Shown here one piece after another: positions 10,150-18,297 of a stretch of DNA of 64,000 nt (positions are counted from its first letter, which is position 1; each line of letters begins with the position of its first letter). The position numbers were made by a program, and so were the translations under genes. Origin of the DNA: Vibrio harveyi NBRC 15634 = ATCC 14126 = KCTC 12724 (lineage in GTDB: Bacteria; Pseudomonadota; Gammaproteobacteria; Enterobacterales; Vibrionaceae). The stretch is from positions 78,846-142,845 of the forward strand of contig NZ_BCUF01000008.1 in assembly GCF_001591145.1 (NCBI RefSeq), read 5' to 3'. The notes beneath the pieces were generated by a model. The model saw only the letters and a list, made by a program, of their open reading frames with translations, was not told where the DNA came from and ran no database searches.

Positions 10150-12786
10150 TTAAGCAAGCTTTAGTTCATTAAACAACTCAAACAGTTGATTCGACTTGTA
10201 AGGTTTCGGTAAGTAAGCATCCATTCCCGCAGCAAAGCAGTTTTGAATATCTTCTTCGAGCACACTCGCTGTCAAAGCAATAATGGTGATCTTCCCACTT
10301 CCTACTTCTTTCTCCCAGCGGCGAATTTCTTTTGTTGCGGTCAAACCATCCATAACTGGCATCATGCAATCCATAAGAATTGCATCAAACTTCTCCCCCT
10401 TAGTGATGGCTTCTAATGCCTCTTGCCCATTGCTGGCAATCAGATAATCGTATCCCGCCTTATCTAAGAAAAAGCTGGCTATCTTTTGGTTCATCAAGTT
10501 ATCTTCAGCAATCAAAATGCGACGATGTGTACGTGACTGGTTGATATTATGAACCACTGCCGAATGTGTGACATGGTAACTTTGAGTATTTTGTTCAATG
10601 TGCGCGAGTTCATCAATGGCATGCCTAAAGCGGTTACCTAAAAAAGGTAAAGTCAGCACAGAATGAATACGCTCAGAATTGGTGTAGGTAGAGATCAAAT
10701 GATGTTGGCAAACAATGATTCGGCTAATATCAACCGTACGCGCTAACTCGTCTATTACAGAATCCAACGCCACTCTGCCATCATGACAATAAAAGATCAC
10801 TTCCAGCCCCTTTGTAGAAGTCGGTAAATCCTTAATGCTGCTTACCTCTGAAAGCTGAATACCAGCTAAACGACACTCTTTCATAATTTGATCGGCATAC
10901 GCGTAGTTATCTCCAATGAGAATACCGTTACGAATGGTTTCTGAGCGCCAACCTACGGTCGGCAACACTTCCACTTCAATTGAGAACTCAATACTGGTTC
11001 CCACTCCTTTTGAAGACGTCGCGGTTAACTTGCCGCCCATCATAACCACCAGTTGACGACAAATGGCCAAGCCTAGTCCTGTCCCTCCAAACTGACGTGA
11101 TATACCTTCGTCTTCTTGAGTGAAAGGCTCGAAGATGGAATCAAGCTTGTCCTTTTCTATACCTACACCGGTGTCGGATACTCGAAAAGTCAAAAATACG
11201 CTCTTTTGTGTGGTGGATTCTTGGTAGTCAACATCCACATTGATGCAGCCCTTCTCTGTGAACTTCACCGCGTTCGATACTAAGTTCATGACGATTTGCT
11301 TGATTCGATGGTCATCAACCTTGATGCGCGCAGGAATACGCTCATCTAAATTGATATTCAGTTCTAATTGCTTGGACGTGGCTTTGGACTGGAACAAAAT
11401 CATCGATTGGTACACGACTTCACGAATATCTGTTTCGATAAGAGAAAGCTGTAAATGACCTGATTCAATCTTAGATAGATCAAGGATGTCATTAAGTAAC
11501 GTGAGCAAGGTATGCGACGAGGTATCAATATCGGTTAAGACTTCTTTTTGATGATCTGAAAGTTCACTTTGTGACAGGATCTCTGTCATCCCGATAATTC
11601 CGTTCAAAGGGGTTCGAATTTCATGAGACATGCTTGCAAGAAAGACCGACTTTGCGCGGTTTGCCGAAATAGCAGATTCTTTGGTTTGCAAAATCTCTTC
11701 TGTTTGTCGGTTTTGCTCCTCCATCATTCGATTAACTTGTTGTGCAAAGATCGTGAACTCATCATTGCCATCAACCACCACCTTCTCCCCCTTTACATGT
11801 TCATGGATTAAGGTGTTAAGCGAATGAATAATCGAGTCCAATTTACTATGCACACGATACCAAGTACCAAAGCCTAACCAACATAACAGGATGATGATGA
11901 CCATCACGCCCGAGGTCATGAGCGTTATGCTCTGCTTTTGCGAACTGACTTGGACCAATAATGCGCTTTCAACCTGTTGCGTGAAACCCGCGGTCATGAC
12001 TTGCAAACGTTGAACACGGTGGTCAAGATCTCGTAAATAAGTCACATAGTCAGATTGGGACATCTCTCCTGCCAATAAACGTCCTCGGGCTTCGATACTC
12101 GACAAATAACGAGGAGACGTATACAAACTAAGGAGCTTTTCTACCTGCTCATTTGATGCACCTAACTTTAAGAATCCTTCCAGACTCTGCTGTTGGCGCT
12201 CAATGGCTTGAAAGAACATATTTTGATTCGGTTGGCTATCAGGCTGTAGCACCAACCGATACGTCAACCAAGCTTCTTTTTGCGTCCAGTAAGAAAGTTG
12301 AGCAAGATAAGCGATGAAATCTTGCATCCAATGTGCTTCATCACTATCAAACAAGTGATTATGTTGAACCAGTGATTGAGACATTTCTTGCAACAGGCGA
12401 AACGACCAATCTCCGGCATCCACACTGTCTCTCAAGTCACCAGAGATCAAATCTAACATCGCTCGCTTAAGGTCATCAGAATACTCGGCAGTATAACTGT
12501 TCTGTATAAACTTCTCGTAGATAGAAAGCGCTCTATCACGTTGTACTTTCACTTCAATTGGTAAAGGCTGCTCTTCTCGATATCGATGACGCTCCTTCTC
12601 CATGTCATAGACAAAATGAGACGCTTCGGAAATCAGTTTCAATCCTTGAATATTACTGACCGTTTGATTGAGTTGATCGACTCTTTGAGAGTTAACGACA
12701 AATTGGTGAACGGCAAACACAGAAATAACCACCGCGGGTAACAGTGCGAGTAGAGCTAAACGTAATTTTATAGAAAGTTTTATCAT
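10150..12786 (-). CDS. Orphan hybrid sensor histidine kinase with NIT-like sensor
   Basis: An 878-residue membrane hybrid kinase. Membrane helices lie at ~10-30 and ~290-310. The periplasmic part (~31-285) is all-helical and resembles nitrate/nitrite-sensing (NIT) four-helix sensors. A HAMP-like linker, then HisKA with MSHEIRTPLNG (His388), HATPase (N box ~500-508, GTGLGL ~568) and a C-terminal receiver (Asp806 in ILMDCMMP, Lys861) follow. Residues ~615-730 between ATPase and receiver look like a receiver that has lost its phospho-acceptor. No cognate regulator is adjacent, and the ligand is not known. Confidence 0.9.
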   Translation of the reverse strand: MIKLSIKLRLALLALLPAVVISVFAVHQFVVNSQRVDQLNQTVSNIQGLKLISEASHFVYDMEKERHRYREEQPLPIEVKVQRDRALSIYEKFIQNSYTAEYSDDLKRAMLDLISGDLRDSVDAGDWSFRLLQEMSQSLVQHNHLFDSDEAHWMQDFIAYLAQLSYWTQKEAWLTYRLVLQPDSQPNQNMFFQAIERQQQSLEGFLKLGASNEQVEKLLSLYTSPRYLSSIEARGRLLAGEMSQSDYVTYLRDLDHRVQRLQVMTAGFTQQVESALLVQVSSQKQSITLMTSGVMVIIILLCWLGFGTWYRVHSKLDSIIHSLNTLIHEHVKGEKVVVDGNDEFTIFAQQVNRMMEEQNRQTEEILQTKESAISANRAKSVFLASMSHEIRTPLNGIIGMTEILSQSELSDHQKEVLTDIDTSSHTLLTLLNDILDLSKIESGHLQLSLIETDIREVVYQSMILFQSKATSKQLELNINLDERIPARIKVDDHRIKQIVMNLVSNAVKFTEKGCINVDVDYQESTTQKSVFLTFRVSDTGVGIEKDKLDSIFEPFTQEDEGISRQFGGTGLGLAICRQLVVMMGGKLTATSSKGVGTSIEFSIEVEVLPTVGWRSETIRNGILIGDNYAYADQIMKECRLAGIQLSEVSSIKDLPTSTKGLEVIFYCHDGRVALDSVIDELARTVDISRIIVCQHHLISTYTNSERIHSVLTLPFLGNRFRHAIDELAHIEQNTQSYHVTHSAVVHNINQSRTHRRILIAEDNLMNQKIASFFLDKAGYDYLIASNGQEALEAITKGEKFDAILMDCMMPVMDGLTATKEIRRWEKEVGSGKITIIALTASVLEEDIQNCFAAGMDAYLPKPYKSNQLFELFNELKLA

Positions 12787-13417
12787 CCGTTTGCCCGTGT
12801 TAGGAAAAGGCTCTCGAATTAATACTAGACCACTTTCATAGATTGAATATGAACTTGTATGAAGTGTTTTATCGGCAACTTAATCGGTCTGAACTGCCCA
12901 AACGGCTAAAAACAACACTCATTACCCTTCTATACATTGAGATCATAAGAAGGAAAAATGTGATTGCTTGCAAAATTTTGCTGCATCATTTTTAAACAGA
13001 TTTAGTTAAACCAACTCATACCATGGGCGAACTTAAAGATACCGCCTAAAATGGCGAAAAACGTTTACCATTTAAGTGTTAAAGATTATCCATATCACAT
13101 TATTTAAAAGGAAGTTCACCTTGTTACATATACTCACTTTGAGATGAACCTTTATTGTCGCGAAATAAGTTTTATAGATAGGAAAAGTCAATCCCTATAA
13201 AACACCGCTTTAGTCACATTAATAAGCCAAAAAATGAATCATACCCCACACTTTTAACTGGATTTATTTTTCCTAGCAGAATAAGACCTCCACCCGTACA
13301 ATCCGCACACATAATTATTACAACCCAATTACAAAACACCCTCACTTCACGCTCTACCGTTGAGGTAACAGCAGAAAGTAAGGTCAGCCCCCAAAACGTG
13401 AAAGGTCCAAAACAACA
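12787..13417. other. 630-base intergenic region upstream of the gapdh gene
   Basis: This stretch separates the divergent hybrid kinase and glyceraldehyde-3-phosphate dehydrogenase genes and must hold both promoters. It is AT-rich. I find no convincing gene. One AAGGAAG at ~13109 precedes a TTG that opens only eight codons. Open frames crossing it on the minus strand run into the start of the dehydrogenase gene and look spurious. Confidence 0.5.
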
Positions 13418-14851
13418 ATGAGTCCAGAGAAATATCTCCAAGACTGGCAAACTAGCCAAACGATTGCTGAATCTATTTCCCCTCTTATTGGTAAGTTATA
13501 TCGTCAAAAAGGAATCGAAGTGGTTCTGTTTGGTAAAACACTTATCAACGCAACAACCATCGACATTCTCAAAACTCACCGTATTGCAAGACGTTACACC
13601 GGAAGCCCTCTTTCTCTTGAACAAACCATGCCAATCATCCAAACGCTGTGCGAAATGAGCATCTCGTCTTGTCGTGTTGATGTTGGTCAGCTTGCTGGTA
13701 TGTACTGGAAAGATCACGAAGATACTGCCGCACTTAGCGACTTTTTACACACAGCACTTCAAGGTGCTCGTGATGCCGACTCTTCTCTAGCAGCTCGTGA
13801 CGTGGTTCTTTATGGCTTCGGTCGTATCGGTCGCCTATTGACTCGCCTGCTGATTGAAAAGAGTGGTCCGGGTTACCCGCTTCGTCTGCGTGCAATTGTT
13901 GTGCGTGGCGGAAAGAAAGGCGATCTAGAAAAACGTGCTAGCTTGCTACGTCGTGACTCTGTTCATGGACAATTCAACGGTAGTATCGTGATTGACGAAG
14001 AGCGTAAAGCGCTGATCGTGAACGGTAACTACATTCAAATCATTTACGCTAACAGCCCAAGTGATGTGGACTACTCGGTTTATGGTATCAACAACGCACT
14101 TGTTGTTGATAACACAGGAGTTTGGCGTGATGCCGAAGGTCTAAGCCAACACGTAGCATGTAACGGTGCAGAAAAAGTACTGCTTACTGCACCAGGTAAA
14201 GGCGACATCAAGAACGTCGTATTTGGTGTGAATGAATCTGTGATTCAAGAAGATGACACTATCATCTCCGCAGCGAGCTGTACGACTAACGCTATCACTC
14301 CGGTTCTTAAAGCCCTGAACGACAAGTACGGTGTGCTTTCTGGACACATTGAGACCGTTCACTCTTACACCAACGATCAAAACCTAATCGACAACTTCCA
14401 CTCAGGCGATCGCCGTGGTCGTAGTGCTTCATTGAACATGGTTCTTACGTCAACAGGCGCAGCGAAAGCGGTAGCAAAAGCACTTCCAGAACTTGCAGGT
14501 AAGCTTACAGGCAACGCAATTCGTGTACCGACTCCGAACGTATCAATGGCTGTTGCAAACCTTAACTTGGGTGAAGATGTAGACCGTGATTCGCTGAACG
14601 AATACCTACGTGAAATGGCATTAAACTCTGAGCTTTCTGCGCAAATCGATTACACAGATTCGACAGAAATCGTATCAAGCGATCTAGTTGGCTCTCGCCA
14701 CGCAGGTGTGGTCGACGGTCAAGCAACCATCGCTCAAGACAAGCGCTGTGTACTGTACATCTGGTACGACAACGAATTTGGTTACAGCTGCCAAGTTGTA
14801 CACTGTATGGAACAAATGATGGGTGTTCGTTACCAAACATTCCCTCGATAA
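13418..14851 (+). CDS. Glyceraldehyde-3-phosphate dehydrogenase, long form with N-terminal extension
   Basis: Phosphorylating GAPDH of 477 residues. The Rossmann NAD(P) loop YGFGRIGR lies at ~132-139 and the catalytic cysteine in SAASCTTN is Cys288, with the family's His in the HSYTNDQNL region ~310. The usual enzyme is ~330 residues. Here ~125 extra residues precede the Rossmann fold, with no signal peptide or recognised domain. Long forms like this occur in other gamma-proteobacteria beside the standard gapA. Whether it is glycolytic or gluconeogenic is not visible. It is monocistronic, with a terminator at 14961-14988. Codon choice looks highly biased (frequent GGT, CGT, AAC), suggesting strong expression. 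Confidence 0.93.
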   Translation: MSPEKYLQDWQTSQTIAESISPLIGKLYRQKGIEVVLFGKTLINATTIDILKTHRIARRYTGSPLSLEQTMPIIQTLCEMSISSCRVDVGQLAGMYWKDHEDTAALSDFLHTALQGARDADSSLAARDVVLYGFGRIGRLLTRLLIEKSGPGYPLRLRAIVVRGGKKGDLEKRASLLRRDSVHGQFNGSIVIDEERKALIVNGNYIQIIYANSPSDVDYSVYGINNALVVDNTGVWRDAEGLSQHVACNGAEKVLLTAPGKGDIKNVVFGVNESVIQEDDTIISAASCTTNAITPVLKALNDKYGVLSGHIETVHSYTNDQNLIDNFHSGDRRGRSASLNMVLTSTGAAKAVAKALPELAGKLTGNAIRVPTPNVSMAVANLNLGEDVDRDSLNEYLREMALNSELSAQIDYTDSTEIVSSDLVGSRHAGVVDGQATIAQDKRCVLYIWYDNEFGYSCQVVHCMEQMMGVRYQTFPR

Positions 14852-14960
14852 GGTGAACCTTGCTCCACAACGTTAACCACAATGTGTATCGAGCAACACC
14901 CCAGCATTTGTTTTAAATAATAAGCGCCTTGCGCATTACTAATATACTTCCCCGCTTATA

Positions 14961-14988
14961 CGCCTGATGACCCTCAGGCGTTTTTTCG
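14961..14988 (+). terminator. Terminator after GAPDH gene
   Basis: CGCCTGA / TCAGGCG stem followed by TTTTTTCG. Confidence 0.9.
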
Positions 14989-15041
14989 TTTTAAGACTCT
15001 TTGACATTCCTCAGACAAATCGATGCGAAATTGAACGTTAG

Positions 15042-15221
15042 ATACCCAAATGACTTCAATATTCAGAATTCAGAGCGTTGTTACTAGCGCTAGTTCAAAG
15101 ATAAATCGCTTGCGTAATAGTTCACTATTGCCGAGGGATTTATCAAAGAAATGGCGTTAGTAACACGCTCCCTAGGGCAAGTTGTCTTGCTGAAACTAGA
15201 ATTTTGAGGTTATTTGGGTAT
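15042..15221. repeat. ~180-bp imperfect palindromic intergenic repeat
   Basis: The ends are inverted repeats: ATACCCAAATGACTTCAA at the left against the complement of TTGAGGTTATTTGGGTAT at the right. The inside is also dyad-symmetric: GAGCGTTGTTACTAGCGC pairs with GCGTTAGTAACACGCTC, and AAAGATAAATC with GATTTATCAAAG, closing on CTATTG near the centre. The whole element can fold into one long hairpin. It contains no open frame and looks like a Vibrio intergenic palindrome or MITE-like remnant. Family membership is from memory. Confidence 0.75.
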
Positions 15222-15280
15222 GTTCATGTTTCGTTCATATTCAAAATCGTAGTATGAACCCATAGATTGAAAGAGAGGTC

Positions 15281-15508
15281 ATGATTATGAATCGAATTAT
15301 CGTTACTGCACTAGCACTGATTACTGGCTTTTTTACTTTGGTATTTAGCCTAATCATGGCGATTCCATTGACCATCGCAGCCCTGATTACTGGTAAACGT
15401 ATTGAAAAGCGCGTGAAGCAAATGCAACAAGAAATGCATGAAGAGTATGAATTCAATACGGGTAAGTCCGAAGCAATTGAAGGCGAGTTTGAAGAAGTTC
15501 GTCGCTAA
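15281..15508 (+). CDS. Small membrane protein, unrecognised
   Basis: A 75-residue protein with an N-terminal hydrophobic hairpin (residues ~4-37, two helices or one long one) followed by a basic stretch (GKRIEKRVKQMQQ) and an acidic tail. The topology suggests a small inner-membrane protein with a cytosolic C-terminal helix. ATG at 15281 follows AGAGAGG at good spacing. It is a single gene with its own terminator (15563-15597). No function is recognised. Confidence 0.75.
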   Translation: MIMNRIIVTALALITGFFTLVFSLIMAIPLTIAALITGKRIEKRVKQMQQEMHEEYEFNTGKSEAIEGEFEEVRR

Positions 15509-15562
15509 CGCTTCTGAAGGTTCCACACTCCCCCTATGTTCCTGAGCAACCTTCTTTGCTGA

Positions 15563-15597
15563 CATCCTATCTCGTTAAGAGTTAGGATGTTTTTTAT
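15563..15597 (+). terminator. Terminator after small membrane protein gene
   Basis: ACATCCTA / TAGGATGT stem followed by TTTTTATT. Confidence 0.8.
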
Positions 15598-15609
15598 TGG
15601 TCATCGACG

Positions 15610-15637
15610 AAAAAGGCTACCATTACGGTAGCCTTTT
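15610..15637. terminator. Bidirectional hairpin serving lysE-like gene
   Basis: AAAAAGGCTACC / GGTAGCCTTTT stem, with U-rich tails in both directions. It sits 29 bases beyond the stop of the minus-strand LysE gene. Confidence 0.8.
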
Positions 15638-15665
15638 AACTTCATGAGCAGTGCATTCTACTTGG

Positions 15666-16280
15666 TTAAATCGTCACAACCACACGCACTGCCAGCAACA
15701 TTAAAACGATGCCAGACAGTCGGTCAATCAATACTGCCTTTGAGCGAATACGGTCAACAACTCGTGAGTTAGACAATACCAATGTGATGAACGTATACCA
15801 CAAACCATCAACAACAAATGGGGTCGCGACGATAATCATTTGGTTACTTAGGTCATTACCTAACGCAACAAATTGACTGAACAGTGCAATAAAGAACAGT
15901 GCAATTTTCGGACTTAGAATCGAAATCAGAAAACCCTCTCGCGCCGATTGCAAAACCGTCGTCTCTTCACCGGATTCTAACTTCGCCGCTACGCCCCCCT
16001 TTGAACGCAATGCATTGAAACCAAGATACGCCAAGTAAGCTGCACCAGCTAAACTAATAGTCTTAAATAACAATGGGCTTTGTTGAAGTACCACGGCCAA
16101 ACCGATCAAGGTAATGAAAGCATAAATACCGATACCAAACGCGTGTGCCCATGCGGTAGCCAAACCATTCACACGACCACCAGCCAACGAGTGCTTAGCA
16201 ACAATCGCTAAACTCGGTCCTGGCGACATCGCCCCTAGTAAACACACGGTAAAAAGTGATAGCCAAACTGTTAGTGTCAT
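15666..16280 (-). CDS. LysE/RhtB family amino-acid exporter
   Basis: A 204-residue inner-membrane exporter with six hydrophobic segments. The family signature GAMSPGPSLAIVAKHSLAGG is visible at ~residues 16-35, and the conserved FLISILSPKIALFFIALF stretch lies in the middle. RhtB-type proteins export homoserine, threonine or similar amino acids. The substrate here is unknown. It follows a LysR regulator on the same strand, part of a minus-strand run (Lrp, NTF2-like, LysR, LysE) that suggests amino-acid-responsive control. Confidence 0.92.
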   Translation of the reverse strand: MTLTVWLSLFTVCLLGAMSPGPSLAIVAKHSLAGGRVNGLATAWAHAFGIGIYAFITLIGLAVVLQQSPLLFKTISLAGAAYLAYLGFNALRSKGGVAAKLESGEETTVLQSAREGFLISILSPKIALFFIALFSQFVALGNDLSNQMIIVATPFVVDGLWYTFITLVLSNSRVVDRIRSKAVLIDRLSGIVLMLLAVRVVVTI

Positions 16281-16388
16281 AAGAATCTCCCCTCTTTGAC
16301 GCTAATCTATCAATGGAATAGGTATAATTAGAAATCAAAGTTTTTCATACTAGCCATGATTTGAAATCATAAGACAACAATGCATTTA

Positions 16389-17303
16389 TTATCGAATGGA
16401 ATACTCTGAAATCTGCATGACCGAACGAATCTCTTCGCGCACCCATTTATGTGCAGGATCCGTATCGTATTTTGGATGCCACATTAACCAATACTGATGA
16501 ATAGGCGTTTCGAGAGGTAGTGCTTTATGGGCTAAGTCCCAATGCTTTGCGAGATTGACCGCAATATGCTCTGGAACCACCATCAGATGTTCACTAGAAA
16601 CTAGGCGATTGATAGCAGCAGAGAAGAAAGGCACTTTGAACGTGACATGACGTGTATGCCCTAGCTCTCTTAACGCTAAATCGGTGTAAGAATCTTTATC
16701 TCCACCGCCTGTTACTTTGATATGAGAGTAAGAAATTAAATCTTCAACGCTGATGCTATCTTGCTTTGCTAAAGGGTGAGAGGCTTTCATCAAACAGACT
16801 GATGAGTCTTCACCAATCTTCACACTAGACACACCTTGAGGCTTCTCTGGATACATGGAAGACGCGATATGAATACCAGTCTCATGAAGCTTATCTAGAA
16901 AGTCTGGTTGCCACAATCGATACGCCATATCCAACCGAGGAGCAAAGCCACTCAAGTGCGAGGCAATGTCAGGGAGTACGTATTGTGCGACGTAGTCACT
17001 CGATGCCAGTACTAGCTCCCCTTTCCAATCCGCGGGTTCAAAAGGCTTGTCATCGAGAAGATGATCGAACTCAGCCAATAAGTCGTCCAACTTCTCTTTT
17101 AGAAGTAGTGCTCTTGGCGTTGGAATCAGTTGGTTCCCCTGCCGAACCAATAAGGGATCGCCGCACAACTCACGTAACTGCGCTAACTGACGGCTTACCG
17201 CCGATTGGGTGATATGCAAACGCTCGGCAGTTTTGCTCACATGGCACTCTTCAAGCAATACATGCAAAGAACGCAGCAGATTCAGATTGATGTTATTCAG
17301 CAC
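16389..17303 (-). CDS. LysR family transcriptional regulator
   Basis: A 304-residue LysR regulator. The N-terminal winged helix-turn-helix (residues ~6-65, with HVSKTAERLHITQSAVSRQL) is canonical. Residues ~90-300 form the periplasmic-binding-like effector domain. Its start overlaps the end of the upstream NTF2-like gene by 11 bases, implying coupled translation. The downstream LysE exporter is the obvious candidate target, though LysR genes are more often divergent from their targets. Confidence 0.92.
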   Translation of the reverse strand: MLNNINLNLLRSLHVLLEECHVSKTAERLHITQSAVSRQLAQLRELCGDPLLVRQGNQLIPTPRALLLKEKLDDLLAEFDHLLDDKPFEPADWKGELVLASSDYVAQYVLPDIASHLSGFAPRLDMAYRLWQPDFLDKLHETGIHIASSMYPEKPQGVSSVKIGEDSSVCLMKASHPLAKQDSISVEDLISYSHIKVTGGGDKDSYTDLALRELGHTRHVTFKVPFFSAAINRLVSSEHLMVVPEHIAVNLAKHWDLAHKALPLETPIHQYWLMWHPKYDTDPAHKWVREEIRSVMQISEYSIR

Positions 17304-17670
17304 GTTCTACCCATTTCGCGCGCCAATCTGCGGCGGCATACTCTTCTGGCCAGTATTCAACTTGTTTGCGAATCAACCCATCTCGCACGGTGTGAAAAGT
17401 AATCGCCCGATCGGAGCGGACGCCATCGCTTACTATAACGTCAGTGACCACTTGCTCACCGTCACTTACGATACGCTCTATAGTAAAGGTCCACTCACCT
17501 TCTGCTGGATAAGCAGAGTTCAATTGGGCAAAATTCTTTCTGCCACGAATCACTTCTTTCGTCAGTGGCCAAACTACTTCACAATCAGGCGCAAGGAGTT
17601 CCGCTGCTGCATAGAAGTCATTGCTTGCCATTACTTTCCAGAAGTTGAGGACGATGTCTTTCTCGGTCAT
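17293..17670 (-). CDS. NTF2-like / SnoaL-like protein
   Basis: A 125-residue single-domain protein with the NTF2-like fold pattern: an N-terminal helix pair (NFWKVMASNDFYAAAELLAPD), a strand with VVWPLT, then a beta-rich second half ending in YWPEEYAA. Family members act as small enzymes or ligand-binding proteins, and no catalytic pair can be assigned with confidence. It overlaps the Lrp gene upstream by four bases (ATGA) and LysR downstream by 11, so it is sandwiched in a regulator operon. Confidence 0.8.
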   Translation of the reverse strand: MTEKDIVLNFWKVMASNDFYAAAELLAPDCEVVWPLTKEVIRGRKNFAQLNSAYPAEGEWTFTIERIVSDGEQVVTDVIVSDGVRSDRAITFHTVRDGLIRKQVEYWPEEYAAADWRAKWVERAE

Positions 17671-18122
17671 TTTACGAACTTGCTCCCTGTCGTATTGAAA
17701 AACTCCGTTAACACGGTATGTGTCATCACGTTACGAAGCTCTGGATAGCTTTGGATATAGTCTCGAATCTCGTTGAGGCGAGCGATATTCGGAACTTCGA
17801 CAAACAGCATCATATCGGTTTCACCACTGATTGCATGGCACCATTTCACACCATCAATTTTGTACAGATCATTCGCGTAGTTATCACAGTGATGACTAGA
17901 GGCTGATGTATCAAACTTCAGCGCCATATACGCACAAATCGTCGACTCTTTGGATGTCGCAATATCGGCATGATAGCCAAGGATCACTTGGTCATTTTCA
18001 AGCTTTTTGATTCGAGCTGTCACAGCAGAACGTGACAAGCTAACTTGCTCTGAGATTTCAGTAATAGAGAGACGGGCATTCTGCCGTAATAGATCTATGA
18101 TCTGATGATCAAATTTGTCCAT
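17667..18122 (-). CDS. Lrp/AsnC family transcriptional regulator
   Basis: A 151-residue regulator with an AsnC-type helix-turn-helix (residues ~3-60, ITEISEQVSLSRSAVTARIKKLE) and a C-terminal RAM ligand domain (~65-145, with VKWCHAISGETDMMLFVEV). Such proteins sense amino acids. It is divergent from the YjeH-like amino-acid exporter, with a perfect dyad at 18209-18225 in the shared 175-base promoter region. The pairing suggests that it controls export of an amino acid such as methionine or a branched-chain residue. Confidence 0.92.
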   Translation of the reverse strand: MDKFDHQIIDLLRQNARLSITEISEQVSLSRSAVTARIKKLENDQVILGYHADIATSKESTICAYMALKFDTSASSHHCDNYANDLYKIDGVKWCHAISGETDMMLFVEVPNIARLNEIRDYIQSYPELRNVMTHTVLTEFFNTTGSKFVK

Positions 18123-18208
18123 AACATCACCAAGCTTTCCTTAATTTTTTCATTCTACTCAATTACAACTTATTGAAAACCGACAATTTGCTGTTTATCG
18201 GCAAAACA

Positions 18209-18225
18209 ACCGTCATTTTGACGGT
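18209..18225. promoter_or_regulatory. Candidate Lrp-type operator (perfect dyad)
   Basis: ACCGTCA-TTT-TGACGGT is a perfect 7-bp-arm palindrome in the divergent lrp/yjeH promoter region. A weaker dyad (CCGA...TCGG) lies just to its left (~18179-18201). Position and symmetry fit an operator; the protein that binds is inferred. Confidence 0.5.
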
Positions 18226-18297
18226 CGACTACATCATTTTGATATGCAGAATTTAGATATGCTTGTGGCTTGCATTACCTAGATGTTCGAGGTCGTT

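Noticed and set aside
13214..13459. 81-codon minus-strand open frame before and into the GAPDH start
   Set aside because: It overlaps the conserved start of the GAPDH gene on the other strand and lacks a ribosome site; composition is not protein-like.
17209..17748. 179-codon plus-strand frame
   Set aside because: It runs antisense across the LysR, NTF2-like and Lrp genes, all of which have clear families.
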